This document shows, piece after piece, positions 1 through 8,174 of a stretch of DNA of 64,000 bases. The position numbers and the translations under genes were made by a program. Each line of letters begins with the position of its first letter. The first letter of the stretch is position 1. Under the pieces are notes generated by a model, which saw nothing but the letters and a program-made list of their open reading frames with translations, was not told the origin of the DNA and ran no database searches. The stretch covers positions 124,001 to 188,000 of the forward strand of contig WTGH01000018.1 in NCBI GenBank assembly GCA_011523655.1, written 5' to 3'. This DNA comes from Rhodospirillaceae bacterium (lineage in GTDB: Bacteria > Pseudomonadota > Alphaproteobacteria > Bin65).

Positions 1-1
1 T

Positions 2-907
2 GCCGGAGCGGCTCTGCACGCGCCGCAGGCGCGCGCCGCCGAAGTCGTCGTCAGCATCAAGCCGATCCATTCCCTCGTCGCTGCTGTGATGGGCAAGACC
101 GGCGAGCCGCGCCTGCTGCTGGGCGGCGGCGTGTCGCCGCACACCTATCGGATGCGCCCGTCCGAGGCCCGGGCGTTGACCGGGGCCGATCTCATCGTCT
201 GGATCGGCAGGGATTTCGAGAAATTCCTCGATCGCCCGATCGCCGGTCTCGGCTCCGGCGCGAGGGTCGAGACCTTGCGCGACGCAGCGGGGATGCGGCT
301 GCTGCCCGCCCGCGGCGGCGGCTTGTGGGCCGAAGGCCACGACGAGCCCCATATCGACGAGCGCGCGGCACCCGGCCACGATCACAGCGGGTTCGACATG
401 CATATCTGGCTCGACCCCGCCAACGCCCGCCGCATTGTCGAGGTCGTGGCAGAGTCGCTCGTTCGCATCGATCCCGGCCGCGCCGACACCTATCGAAAGA
501 ATGCCGCGGCGACGCGAGAGCGGATCGCCGCCCTCGAGGAATCGTTGCGAACGCAACTGGAGCCGGTCCGGCGGCGTGCGTTCATCGCCTTCCACGACGC
601 CTTCCAGTATTTCGAGTTCGCGTTCGGCCTCAACAGCAAGGGGGCCGTCGCCGTCGATCCGGCACGGCCGCCCGGCGCCAGGCGGCTCGCGGAGTTGCGC
701 GCCGCCCTTGCCGATTACGATATCGGTTGCGTGTTTTCCGAACCGCAGTTCGAGCCGGATCTCGTTCGGGCCTTTGTCGAGGGGACCCGAATCGGGACGG
801 GAACGCTCGATCCGCTGGGCTTCGGCGTCGAGCCGGGCCCGGACGCCTGGTTCGCGATCATGCGCGGCCTGGGCGACGCCGTTGCGGACTGTCTCGGCAG
901 GCCCTGA
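2..907 (+). CDS. znuA: Zinc ABC transporter substrate-binding protein (ZnuA-like), 5' end outside the window
   Basis: The frame is open from the first bases, so the gene starts before the window; 301 residues are visible. The first residues look like the tail of a signal peptide, followed by VVVSIKPIHSLV, the usual mature N-terminus of the cluster 9 (Zn/Mn) binding proteins. Family marks are the SPHTY segment, a His/Asp-rich loop near visible residues 110-125 (HDEPHIDE...GHDH) and the MHIWLDPANA segment. By family knowledge it captures Zn2+ in the periplasm for a ZnuBC permease and ATPase, which are not in the window. ATG at 86 lies inside the domain and is not the start. Manganese specificity cannot be excluded, but the His-rich loop favours zinc. 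Confidence 0.88.
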   Translation, partial: AGAALHAPQARAAEVVVSIKPIHSLVAAVMGKTGEPRLLLGGGVSPHTYRMRPSEARALTGADLIVWIGRDFEKFLDRPIAGLGSGARVETLRDAAGMRLLPARGGGLWAEGHDEPHIDERAAPGHDHSGFDMHIWLDPANARRIVEVVAESLVRIDPGRADTYRKNAAATRERIAALEESLRTQLEPVRRRAFIAFHDAFQYFEFAFGLNSKGAVAVDPARPPGARRLAELRAALADYDIGCVFSEPQFEPDLVRAFVEGTRIGTGTLDPLGFGVEPGPDAWFAIMRGLGDAVADCLGRP

Positions 908-1015
908 TTTCTCCGGCGCCGTCCTTCGTTCCGCAGGCCGGGCGGCGTGTACTGATTTTTCCGCGGCGCTCCCCTAGATTGGGGAGGCCCGATCCCGAAC
1001 GGAGAGAAATCCCGT

Positions 1016-2155
1016 ATGGCTCCCGAGGCCCGGACATCCGGCTGGTACCGGATCCTTTCCTGGCTCGTCCTTGCGGCGGCACTCTACGCTTTGCTCGTGG
1101 CGGTCGGCGTCGTCGGCAAGGGCTTCCGCCTGGCGTTCGGCGGTGCGGAGGGGGTTGGGGCGCTGTTCGAATTCGCGACCAACCCCTTCATCGGGCTGGT
1201 TCTCGGTATCCTTGCAACCGCCCTGATCCAGTCGTCCAGCACGGTCACGTCGATCATCGTCGGCCTCGTGGCGGGCGGTATGCCGATCGCCATGGCGATC
1301 CCCATGGTGATGGGCGCCAATGTCGGAACGACGGTGACCAACACGCTTGTCAGCTTCGGCCATCTCAAGCGGCCGGCGGAGTTCAGAAAGGCGTTTGCCG
1401 CCGCCACGGTTCACGACTTTTTCAATCTCCTCAGCATCGCGATCTTCCTGCCTCTGGAGCTCGCCTTCGGCCTGCTCGAGAAAATGAGCGGCGCCGTGGG
1501 CCATGCCGTCGAAAGCATCGGGACGGTCGACGCCGGCGGAAAGGGCGTCTTCAATACCGTCATCGGCGCCGGGACCGAATTCGTCGAGTCGCTGACGGCG
1601 CCGCTGCCCGACGTCTGGGCCGGTTCGGTCCTGATCGTCGGCGGAATCGCACTGATCCTGGTGTCGATCCTGTATCTCGGCAATGCGCTGAAGACCGTGT
1701 TCGTGGGCAGAGCCAGGAGAATCTTGCAGGCGGCGGTCGCCAGGGGTCCGGTGACCGGGATCTGCTCCGGCACCCTGGTCACGGTGCTGGTGCAATCGTC
1801 GTCCACCACCACGAGCATCATCGTGCCCCTGGCGGGAAGCGGCGTGATCGGGCTGCGTCACGCCTATCCGTTCACCCTCGGCGCCAACATCGGCACGACC
1901 GTGACCGCGCTGCTCGCCGCGACGGCGATCGTCGGCCCGACCCATGCCGTCGCGCACCAGATCGCGATTGCGCATTTTCTCTACAATCTGCTGGGCGTCG
2001 CCGTGATCTACAGCATCCCCTGGCTGCGCGAGATCCCGATTGCGGGCGCGGAGTGGATCGCACGGCTCGGCAGCGAACGAAAATGGGCGGCCATGGCGTA
2101 TATCCTCTCGGTATTTTTCGGCATTCCGGGCGCGCTTGTGTATGTGACGGCATAG
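1016..2155 (+). CDS. Na+/phosphate cotransporter family membrane protein (NptA/PNaS type)
   Basis: A 379-residue polytopic inner-membrane protein. It carries the two inverted family signatures: QSSST near residue 72 and QSSSTTTS near residue 260, each followed by a GAN-(V/I)-GTTVT segment. In the Na/Pi cotransporter family these form the substrate site, so phosphate uptake or export coupled to Na+ is the likely role. The C-terminal PhoU-like domain of many bacterial homologues is absent, so this is the short form. An AGAGAAAT purine stretch stands ahead of ATG 1016. It follows znuA by about 110 bp on the same strand with no clear functional link. Direction of transport is inferred only from family. 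Confidence 0.9.
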   Translation: MAPEARTSGWYRILSWLVLAAALYALLVAVGVVGKGFRLAFGGAEGVGALFEFATNPFIGLVLGILATALIQSSSTVTSIIVGLVAGGMPIAMAIPMVMGANVGTTVTNTLVSFGHLKRPAEFRKAFAAATVHDFFNLLSIAIFLPLELAFGLLEKMSGAVGHAVESIGTVDAGGKGVFNTVIGAGTEFVESLTAPLPDVWAGSVLIVGGIALILVSILYLGNALKTVFVGRARRILQAAVARGPVTGICSGTLVTVLVQSSSTTTSIIVPLAGSGVIGLRHAYPFTLGANIGTTVTALLAATAIVGPTHAVAHQIAIAHFLYNLLGVAVIYSIPWLREIPIAGAEWIARLGSERKWAAMAYILSVFFGIPGALVYVTA

Positions 2156-2284
2156 GACGTTCGACAACCGGGCGCGTCGCGCTCACCCACGGCGCCAAAC
2201 GGGCCGAGATGGACGCGAAGCTGCATGGCGACCTCCGGGCCATCCTCGAATGGACCGGAACCGGGCGCGAGACGCCTGTTTGAC

Positions 2285-2424
2285 AGCGATCGACACCACC
2301 GGCTCATCGGCTCGGGCGGATCGAGCGCCTTGAGGCGGTTGAGCCCGAGACGGCGCAGGGCCCGGCTGACGGTGGCTGTCGAGACGCCGAGCTCGGCGGC
2401 GATCTGGGCGCCGGTAGCCGGCAA
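2285..2424 (-). pseudogene. Remnant of an IS481-family transposase (N-terminal helix-turn-helix)
   Basis: Read on the minus strand, about 40 residues (QIAAELGVSTATVSRALRRL, then GLNRLKALDPPEP) match the second helix-turn-helix of IS481-type transposases, just before their DDE domain. A stop codon lies immediately upstream at about 2428-2430. Downstream of the EPMSR segment the frame loses all resemblance, and there is no DDE domain or terminal inverted repeat. The rest of the gap 2156-2544 shows no other gene. I read it as an insertion-sequence scrap next to the hicAB pair; a degenerate stand-alone regulator is the less likely alternative. Confidence 0.65.
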
Positions 2425-2544
2425 CTACGCCCCCCGATCCACCCTACTCTTCCGTCGCATGAAGATGCGCCGGGCGCAGCGGCGGCCGGCGGATGGCGGA
2501 ACGGCTGCCGCGGAAACGCCGAAATCCCCGCCGCCGGTCGACCG

Positions 2545-2979
2545 TCAGGCGGCTTCTTCCACGGTGACCACCAGGCGTTTCCTGAAGCGCGCCAGGGCTT
2601 CCTCCAGCCTGCCGATTTTGGTGGCATGGCGAGGGTCGAGCATGCGGCGAACCTCGCTTTCCTGAATGCCCATCTCCGCCGCGAAGGCGCTATTGGACAA
2701 TCGCTGCTCGCGCAGGGCCTCGTAAAGCGCCGCCTTGGCGGCCAAGACCGCGCCGGGAACCGCCGCGGGGCGCCCCTTGGCCGGGCTCGGCGCCGGAATG
2801 TCCTCGCGCCGCACGATGCGGCCCGCGAGCGCTTCCTCCAGGCAGTCCGCGGCTTCCGCGACCGCCTCGGCGAGCGTGTCGCCGTCCGTGAACGCCTCGT
2901 CGAAGTCGGGGAAGGTAACCGAATAGCTGCCTTCGCGCTCCTTGTGGAGGTCGATGGGGTAGCTGTATCGCGTTGCCAT
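2545..2979 (-). CDS. hicB: HicB-family antitoxin
   Basis: A 144-residue protein. The N-terminal half is the partly degraded RNase H-like HicB fold (YPIDLHKEREGSYSVTFPDF, then DTLAEAVAEAADCLEEAL). The C-terminal half is a helix-turn-helix (SNSAFAAEMGIQESEVRRML) suited to binding its own operator. In known HicAB pairs HicB neutralises HicA and represses the operon. It lies 12 bp downstream of hicA in the toxin-first order typical of this family. The fold, HTH and partner make the assignment firm; DNA target and activity are inferred. Its position beside an IS481 scrap and on the 3' side of a tRNA gene fits a horizontally acquired cassette. Confidence 0.9.
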   Translation of the reverse strand: MATRYSYPIDLHKEREGSYSVTFPDFDEAFTDGDTLAEAVAEAADCLEEALAGRIVRREDIPAPSPAKGRPAAVPGAVLAAKAALYEALREQRLSNSAFAAEMGIQESEVRRMLDPRHATKIGRLEEALARFRKRLVVTVEEAA

Positions 2980-2991
2980 GATCGGAACTCC

Positions 2992-3213
2992 CTAAAGGTC
3001 GTCCGGGTCGATGCCGAGTTGCTTGCACATGCCGCGGAGCGTGCCAGTCTTGAGGGGCTTCCTGCGGTCCTTCACCACGGTATGGCGCTCGCCGTAATAG
3101 AGCGTGCCGTGGCTACCCTTGCCCCGCGTGCGGTCGAACCTGACCGCGATCCCGTTCCTGCGCGCCAGCTTTCTCACCCTCGCAATGAATTCACGGCCGT
3201 TCACGGACGGCAA
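2992..3213 (-). CDS. hicA: HicA-family toxin (mRNA interferase)
   Basis: A 73-residue dsRBD-like protein with the HicA pattern VNGREFIARVRKLARRNG, then GKGSHGTLYYG with the catalytic histidine near residue 35, and a GTLRGMCKQLGI tail. Family members cleave mRNA during translation and are held inactive by HicB, encoded directly downstream. The start is uncertain. TTG at 3213 gives 73 residues; an in-frame GTG at 3204 gives 70. Neither has a convincing Shine-Dalgarno sequence, which is common for toxin genes kept at low expression. The 235 bp between this gene and the tRNA hold no recognisable gene and probably contain the hicAB promoter. Confidence 0.88.
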   Translation of the reverse strand: MPSVNGREFIARVRKLARRNGIAVRFDRTRGKGSHGTLYYGERHTVVKDRRKPLKTGTLRGMCKQLGIDPDDL

Positions 3214-3448
3214 TTTCGCACAAAAATGCGCGAACGGGCAAGGGTCGTCTCGAACAATTTCGGGCAGGGCCGAGGCGTCAAAGCCGGAGGCCGATTGACA
3301 CGAAATTGGCGGTCGGGGTAACGGCGACTGTGGCGGAAGCAGGCGGGCGCGTTGTGTCGCCGACCTGCTGACTTAGCCCTGACACGGAAAAGCATGTCAT
3401 TTTCAAATTTCCGACAGGTTCTATAAATTATTGTCTTTATTGACTATT

Positions 3449-3524
3449 TGGTGCCGCAAGAGGGACTCGAACCCCCGACCTCCTGATTACAAATCAGATG
3501 CTCTACCGGCTGAGCTATTGCGGC
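3449..3524 (-). tRNA. tRNA-Thr (anticodon TGT), CCA encoded
   Basis: On the minus strand the 7-bp acceptor stem GCCGCAA/TTGCGGC, a D-arm with AGCTCAGCCGGTAGAGC, the anticodon loop TTTGTAA on a TCTGA/TCAGG stem, and the T-loop GGTTCGAGTCC can all be drawn. The loop gives anticodon TGT, reading ACA (Thr). The 3' CCA is encoded at 3449-3451. The 3' end faces the hicAB/IS481 patch, the usual side for site-specific integration into tRNA genes. An AT-rich stretch follows the gene at 3400-3448. Confidence 0.95.
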
Positions 3525-3628
3525 ACTGTGCTCCCCCGCCCCCGGCAAATACGGATTGGGCGCGGTTTCCGGGCCGCCGGCGATATCGGGCGGGCGCTCC
3601 GAAACATCAAGGGGTTATCGGGAGACTA

Positions 3629-4093
3629 TCAGGCGGCCAGCCAGCGGGCGAGCGCCTTGTCCGGGTCGGCGAGTTCGTCCACGGCCTCGTACCAGGAGGC
3701 TTCCCAGCCCTGCTCCGGCAGGCCGGTGAACACCATCAGGTTGAGCGGATAGGCTTCGCTGTCGGTGCAGCGGCGGAAATCGTCGCGGAACAGGAAGACC
3801 GGCTTCTCCCAGGCGATCGCCATGCCGAGCTCGACCATGACGCCCTCGTCCGGCGGGCAGCCGTTGACCACGGCGAACAGGCCGTCGCTGTCGCGGACGT
3901 CGCGCAGGTCGGCCTGGCCGATGCGCCAGGCCCAGCCGGGCGCCGCCTTATCGACCTGGTTGTTGCGTGCGAACGGCTCCCAGACCTCGGCGCCGAGGGC
4001 CTCGAGCGCGGCGGCGAGCTCCGCCAGCGGTCCGGCGCGCTGCTGGCCGGAAAAGCCGTAGGGATTGGCGAGATAGAGGGTTTTCCGGGCCAT
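3629..4093 (-). CDS. Nucleoside 2-deoxyribosyltransferase family protein
   Basis: A 154-residue single-domain protein with the family fold: LYLANPYGFS at the N-terminus, SDGLFAVVNG in the middle and DEGVMVELGMA near residues 82-92. Glu88 is the probable catalytic nucleophile. Known members exchange bases between 2'-deoxynucleosides or hydrolyse deoxynucleoside monophosphates in salvage; which reaction this one performs cannot be told. Start ATG 4093 gives the expected N-terminal strand. It stands alone between tRNA-Thr and an operator-rich gap. A LexA box 293 bp upstream could in principle affect it, but the distance is large. Confidence 0.8.
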   Translation of the reverse strand: MARKTLYLANPYGFSGQQRAGPLAELAAALEALGAEVWEPFARNNQVDKAAPGWAWRIGQADLRDVRDSDGLFAVVNGCPPDEGVMVELGMAIAWEKPVFLFRDDFRRCTDSEAYPLNLMVFTGLPEQGWEASWYEAVDELADPDKALARWLAA

Positions 4094-4275
4094 GACGCCG
4101 CGTCCTGGAAGTTTGCAATCGGCCGAACCGCCCCGGACGATAGGTCATGCCCGCCCGCCGGTCCATGCTGCGGCCAGCCGCGTCGGCCGCCGGAACGACA
4201 CCGGGCCGCAGGCGAACGATCACGGGCATAATTCCTATTTTTCACTTTTTATTTTGATCGTTCATTTTCATATTT

Positions 4276-4337
4276 CCGCTTAAACTATTGAACTTAAAGC
4301 GGTTTCCGGAAAATCAAAAATCGGGACAGACCGGTCT
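4276..4337. promoter_or_regulatory. AT-rich block with three consecutive palindromes (probable operators)
   Basis: Within the 518-bp gap 4094-4611 the sequence turns sharply AT-rich from about 4225 to 4400. Three dyads follow one another: CCGCTTAA (4276-4283) against TTAAAGCGG (4294-4302), the perfect palindrome TTTCCGGAAA (4303-4312), and the perfect palindrome AGACCGGTCT (4328-4337) followed by TATATA. Perfect 10-bp palindromes beside a TATA-like hexamer are typical of repressor sites. No regulator is encoded nearby, so the binding protein is unknown. The likely controlled genes are ilvD (plus strand) or the deoxyribosyltransferase gene (minus strand). Confidence 0.5.
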
Positions 4338-4385
4338 ATATACCGTGTTTTTTTGCACCCGGCCCGGCCGTTGCTCCCGTTATTT

Positions 4386-4400
4386 GTTCATATAATGTTC
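4386..4400 (+). promoter_or_regulatory. LexA/SOS box, GTTC-N7-GTTC, with a TATAAT core
   Basis: GTTC (4386-4389), ATATAAT, GTTC (4397-4400) is an exact match to the alphaproteobacterial LexA operator GTTC-N7-GTTC. The spacer contains the perfect -10 hexamer TATAAT (4391-4396), so LexA bound here would cover the promoter. A 56-codon open frame starts with ATG at 4411, eleven bases after the box, and ends at 4581; ilvD starts at 4612. Which of these is expressed, if any, is unknown. The match and the AT-rich setting are seen directly; LexA control is inferred. Confidence 0.6.
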
Positions 4401-4611
4401 CCATACCCCGATGTCAAGCCTGGCCGGCGCGGGCATGGGCGCTTCCGTCCCGGCGGCCCCGGCGGCGATCCGCACCGCGACGGCCGGCGCCCCCCGGAAA
4501 TCCGAAAGCCCGTCTCCCGCCCCCTGCGCCACCCGTGCCGCTTGTCCGGCCGCGGCGCGCGCCGGTAATGTCGCCGTCTGACAGGCCATCATCGAAATTG
4601 CGGAGCCTCCC

Positions 4612-6342
4612 ATGACCGGCAACGGCGCCATCGACAAGTCCAGACTGCCCTCCCGCCACACCACGGTCGGGCCGGAGCGCGCGCCCCACCGGGCGTTCCT
4701 CTACGCCATGGGCGTGACCGAGGAGGAGGTCGCCCAGCCGCTGGTCGGCGTGGCGGCGGCGTGGAACGAGGCCGCGCCCTGCAACATCTCCCTGCACCGC
4801 CAGGCCCAGGCGGTGAAGCACGGCGTCGCCGCGGCCCGGGGCACGCCGCGCGAATTCGCCACCATCACCGTGACCGACGGCATCGCCATGGGCCACGAGG
4901 GCATGAAGGCCTCGCTGGTCAGCCGCGAGATCATCGCCGATTCGGTCGAACTGACCATGCGCGGCCACGGCTACGACGCGCTGGTCACGCTCGCCGGCTG
5001 CGACAAGAGCCTGCCGGGCATGATGATGGCGATGTGCCGGCTCAACGTGCCGGCCGTGTTCATCTACGGCGGCTCGATCCTGCCCGGCCGCTACCGCGGC
5101 AAGGACGTGACCATCGTCGACGTCTTCGAGGGCGTCGGCCAGCACGCCGCCGGCCATTGCGAAGACGAGGATCTGCGCGAGCTGGAGCTGGTCGCCTGCC
5201 CGTCGGCCGGCTCCTGCGGCGGCCAGTTCACCGCCAACACCATGGCCTGCGTTTCCGAGGCGATCGGCCTGGCGCTGCCCGGCTCGGCCGGCGCGCCTGC
5301 GGCCTTCGAATCCCGCGACCAACTGTGCGAGAAGTCCGGCGAGGCGGTGATGGAGTTGCTGCGCCTCAACCTCCGGCCGCGCGATATCGTGACCCGAAAG
5401 GCGCTGGAGAATGCCGCGGCGGTCGTTGCGGCAACCGGCGGCTCGACCAACGCCGGCCTGCACCTGCCGGCGATCGCCAACGAATGCGGCATCGACTTCG
5501 ACCTCTACGACGTCGCCGAGATATTCCGCAAGACGCCCTACATCGCCGACCTCAAGCCGGGCGGAAAGTATGTCGCCAAGGACATGTACGAAGTCGGCGG
5601 TGTGCAGGTGGTCATCAGGGAACTGCTGGATGCCGGCCTTCTGCACGGCGATTGCATGACCGTCACGGGCCGGACGCTGGCGGAGAACTGCGCCGGCGTG
5701 ACGTTCCCGGAAGGGCAGGACGTCGTCTACCGGGTCAGGGAGGCGCTGGCGCCGACCGGCGGCGTCGTCGGCCTCAAGGGCAACCTGGCGCCGGAGGGCG
5801 CCATCGTAAAGGTCGCCGGCATCGCGCCGGAAGGCCAGACCTTCACCGGCCCGGCGCGGGTCTTCGAGTGCGAGGAAGACTGTTTCGACTATGTCACCAA
5901 GGGCGGGGTGCAGGAGGGCGACTGCCTGGTGATCCGCTACGAGGGGCCGAAAGGCGGGCCCGGCATGCGCGAAATGCTGGCGACCACGGCGGCGCTCTAC
6001 GGACTCGGCATCGAGAATGTCGCGCTGATCACCGACGGCCGCTTCTCCGGCGGCACCCGCGGCCTGTGCGTCGGCCATATCGGGCCGGAAGCCGCGGTCG
6101 GCGGCCCCATCGGCCTGCTCAGGGACGGCGATAGCGTCACCATCGACGCGCCGGGCGGCACGATCTCGGTCGATCTCAGCGACGCCGAGCTTGCGGCGCG
6201 GCGCGAGGCCTGGCAGCCGCGGGAAAACATCTACGGGTCCGGCGCGATCTGGCGCTACGCCCAGACCGTCGGCCCGGCGCGCCACGGCGCCGTCTGCCAC
6301 CCCGGCGCCCGCGCCGAGGGGCATGTGTATGCGGATCTGTAG
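4612..6342 (+). CDS. ilvD: Dihydroxy-acid dehydratase
   Basis: A 576-residue IlvD/Edd-family enzyme that dehydrates 2,3-dihydroxy-isovalerate or -methylvalerate to the 2-oxo acids in valine and isoleucine synthesis, in the cytoplasm. The cluster cysteines are present: Cys57 (NEAAPCNIS), Cys130 ([10 protein letters not shown]) and Cys202 ([15 protein letters not shown]). The C-terminal [12 protein letters not shown] segment of the active site is intact. Length matches the family. ATG 4612 follows a GGAG (4601-4604). No other branched-chain amino-acid gene lies nearby, so a related sugar-acid dehydratase is possible, although the sequence resembles true IlvD most. The upstream gap contains operator-like palindromes and a LexA box. 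Confidence 0.92.
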   Translation: MTGNGAIDKSRLPSRHTTVGPERAPHRAFLYAMGVTEEEVAQPLVGVAAAWNEAAPCNISLHRQAQAVKHGVAAARGTPREFATITVTDGIAMGHEGMKASLVSREIIADSVELTMRGHGYDALVTLAGCDKSLPGMMMAMCRLNVPAVFIYGGSILPGRYRGKDVTIVDVFEGVGQHAAGHCEDEDLRELELVACPSAGSCGGQFTANTMACVSEAIGLALPGSAGAPAAFESRDQLCEKSGEAVMELLRLNLRPRDIVTRKALENAAAVVAATGGSTNAGLHLPAIANECGIDFDLYDVAEIFRKTPYIADLKPGGKYVAKDMYEVGGVQVVIRELLDAGLLHGDCMTVTGRTLAENCAGVTFPEGQDVVYRVREALAPTGGVVGLKGNLAPEGAIVKVAGIAPEGQTFTGPARVFECEEDCFDYVTKGGVQEGDCLVIRYEGPKGGPGMREMLATTAALYGLGIENVALITDGRFSGGTRGLCVGHIGPEAAVGGPIGLLRDGDSVTIDAPGGTISVDLSDAELAARREAWQPRENIYGSGAIWRYAQTVGPARHGAVCHPGARAEGHVYADL

Positions 6343-6365
6343 GGCGGTCTAATTCGGCCCCGGTG

Positions 6366-6484
6366 CGCCCCTCGATACGGCCCCTGCGGGGCCTACTCGG
6401 GATGAGGGTGTTGTAATAGGTTCACCCCCTTTCACCCTCACCCTGAGTAGCCCCGGCCCCCGGCCGGGGCGTATCGAAGGGCGG
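6366..6484. repeat. Intergenic double-hairpin repeat, family A copy 1
   Basis: Two inverted half-elements. The left runs CCCTCGATACG, a short GC hairpin, then CTACTCGGGATGAGGG; the right is its inverse, ending GGGGCGTATCGAAGG. It sits between the convergent 3' ends of ilvD and the MFS gene and contains no gene. Four further copies lie near 35846, 47157, 49750 and 56048. Such paired inverted elements could form a cruciform or act as a bidirectional RNA 3' end. Confidence 0.85.
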
Positions 6485-6492
6485 GCTGCCCC

Positions 6493-7776
6493 TTACCCCG
6501 TCGTGCGCATGAACCTTCGCGGCTCTGCAATCAGCACGATCAGGATGCTGAGGCCGGCGCAGGCGGCGAAGCCGAGGGTGAGCGGCAGGACGGTGCCGTC
6601 GAAGGCGTCGCCGATCGCCCAGCCGAGCGCCGAGCCGATGGCGGTCGAAACGAAGCCGGTGATCGACGAGGCGGTGCCGGCGATCGCGCCGTGGGGTTCC
6701 ATCGCCAGCGCGTTGAAGTTCGGGAAGCACAGGCCGACCATGAACATGGAGAGGCTGAAAAAGACCAGCAGCAGGACGAGCGACGGCTCACCGGCCCAGG
6801 CGACGGCGGCGAAGGCGAGCGCGAGGGCGAGCTGGATCAGCAGCGCGCTGTGGGACATGCGGCGCATGCCGAGGCGCGACACCAGCCGGGCGTTGACGAA
6901 GGCGGAGGCAATGCTGAACAGCGCAACGCCGCCGAAGGCGACCGGGAACCAGGCGTCGATCCGGTAGATGCCGACGAAAATCTGGTGCGACGACGCGATA
7001 TAGGCGAGCAGCGGCCCGAAGGTCAGGCTGACGGTCGCCATGTAGCAGAGGGTCTGCCGGTTGTCCAGCACGGCGCCCGCCGCGCCGGCGAAGCTGCGCA
7101 CGGTGAGCGGCCGGCGCGCGTCCTTCGGCTGGGTCTCCTTGAGGCGCAGCCCGGCCCACAGCGTCAGGATCGCGCCGACGCCGAGCAGGAACCAGAAAAT
7201 GTCCTGCCACGGCCCGATCAGCAGGATCCCGGCGCCGATCCCCGGCGCGACCACGGGCACGAGAATGAAGATCACCATGATGAAGGACATCGCCCGCGCC
7301 ATCGCCCGCCCGGCGAAGCGGTCGCGCACGACGGCCACAGCGATCACCCGCGCCGCGCCGGCGGCCACGCCCTGGAGCAGCCGCGCGGCCAGGTGGGTGT
7401 CGAAATCGAGCGCCGCCACCGCCGCGACGGTCGCCGCCATGTAGACCGCCATGCCGAAACAGAACACCGGCTTGCGCCCGTAGCGGTCGGAGAAGGGCCC
7501 GAAGATCAACTGTCCGATGCCGAAGCCGACCATGTAGCTGACGATCACCAGCTGCTGGTCGTTCATGTCGGTGAGGTTGTAGTGGGCCTCGATGGCCGGC
7601 AGGGCCGGCAGCATGATGTCGATGGACAGCGCCGTGATGCCCATCATCAGGGCGATCAGCAGGATGAACTCAACGCCGATCCGCGGCGGCGCGGCGCTGT
7701 CGGTGGCGGGGCTGGAAATGGCGGGGCTGGAAATGGCCGGAATCCGTTCGGGCGGGGGGGATTGTTGCCGCGTCAG
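6493..7776 (-). CDS. Bcr/CflA-type MFS drug efflux transporter
   Basis: A 12-helix major facilitator. TM1 holds ALSIDIMLPALPAI, the hallmark of the drug:H+ antiporter Bcr/CflA group, and loop 2-3 holds GPFSDRYGRKPV (motif A). The start is a problem. The first ATG (7647) would cut TM1 in half, and no ATG, GTG or TTG lies between it and the preceding gene. An in-frame CTG at 7776 overlaps the thioesterase stop as CTGA and gives 427 residues with a Pro/Ser-rich tail before TM1. I prefer that start; ATG 7647 gives 384 residues. A 15-bp tandem duplication (encoding ISSPA twice) lies in this leader. Substrate unknown; family members export bicyclomycin, sulfonamides, amino acids and others. Confidence 0.85.
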   Translation of the reverse strand: MTRQQSPPPERIPAISSPAISSPATDSAAPPRIGVEFILLIALMMGITALSIDIMLPALPAIEAHYNLTDMNDQQLVIVSYMVGFGIGQLIFGPFSDRYGRKPVFCFGMAVYMAATVAAVAALDFDTHLAARLLQGVAAGAARVIAVAVVRDRFAGRAMARAMSFIMVIFILVPVVAPGIGAGILLIGPWQDIFWFLLGVGAILTLWAGLRLKETQPKDARRPLTVRSFAGAAGAVLDNRQTLCYMATVSLTFGPLLAYIASSHQIFVGIYRIDAWFPVAFGGVALFSIASAFVNARLVSRLGMRRMSHSALLIQLALALAFAAVAWAGEPSLVLLLVFFSLSMFMVGLCFPNFNALAMEPHGAIAGTASSITGFVSTAIGSALGWAIGDAFDGTVLPLTLGFAACAGLSILIVLIAEPRRFMRTTG

Positions 7777-8174
7777 ATGCGCATCAGCGTCGCCGTGGCG
7801 ATGGCGATCAGCTTTTCCGCGCCGTCTTTCACGGCGAACACGTCGGCCCGGGCGATGGCGGTGCGCCGGGTCGCCTTGACGACATGGCCCCGGCCGACAA
7901 ACAGATCCCCGGCGCCGGGCGCCAGGAAGTTGATCTTGTATTCGGCGGTCCGGCATTCGCCGACCAGCGAGGCCGCCGCCCGGGCGCAGGCGGTATCGGC
8001 CAGATAGCTTACGGCGGCGCCGTGGAGAAAGCCGCCGCGCTGCACCAGGTCGTCGCGGAACGGCAGATGCACCTCCGCCTTGCCGTCGCGCCAGAATTTC
8101 AGTTCGGAGCCGAGCAGGCTGCCGAACGCCGACGGGGCCAGTTTGCCGCCGGAACCGGGAGCGTCGCCGCTCAC
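7773..8174 (-). CDS. PaaI-family hotdog thioesterase
   Basis: A 133-residue single hotdog domain. The catalytic loop RGGFLHGAAVSYLADTA places His51 and Asp60 where PaaI/YbgC-like acyl-CoA thioesterases keep their active-site residues. The tail KLIAIATATLMRI is the usual last strand. It probably hydrolyses an acyl- or phenylacetyl-type CoA thioester in the cytoplasm; the substrate cannot be told. It shares an ATGA overlap with the EthD gene upstream and a CTGA overlap with the proposed MFS start downstream, so the three genes look translationally coupled. Confidence 0.85.
   Translation of the reverse strand: MSGDAPGSGGKLAPSAFGSLLGSELKFWRDGKAEVHLPFRDDLVQRGGFLHGAAVSYLADTACARAAASLVGECRTAEYKINFLAPGAGDLFVGRGHVVKATRRTAIARADVFAVKDGAEKLIAIATATLMRI

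Noticed and set aside
325..2283. 652-codon plus-strand frame over znuA and the Na/Pi gene
   Set aside because: Arg/Gly/Pro-rich shadow of two well-supported genes; no domain is recognisable.
2171..2283. In-frame tail after the Na/Pi gene ending GTGRETPV
   Set aside because: Looked like a possible C-terminal gene fragment, but it has no start, no partner upstream and no family I can name.
4411..4581. 56-codon frame just after the LexA box
   Set aside because: Ala/Pro-rich sequence with no Shine-Dalgarno and no recognisable homology. Kept only as a hypothesis under the SOS-box finding, not as a gene.
4414..6324. 636-codon minus-strand frame opposite ilvD
   Set aside because: Composition typical of antisense GC-rich frames (His/Arg/Asp/Gly-rich); the plus-strand ilvD explains the region completely.
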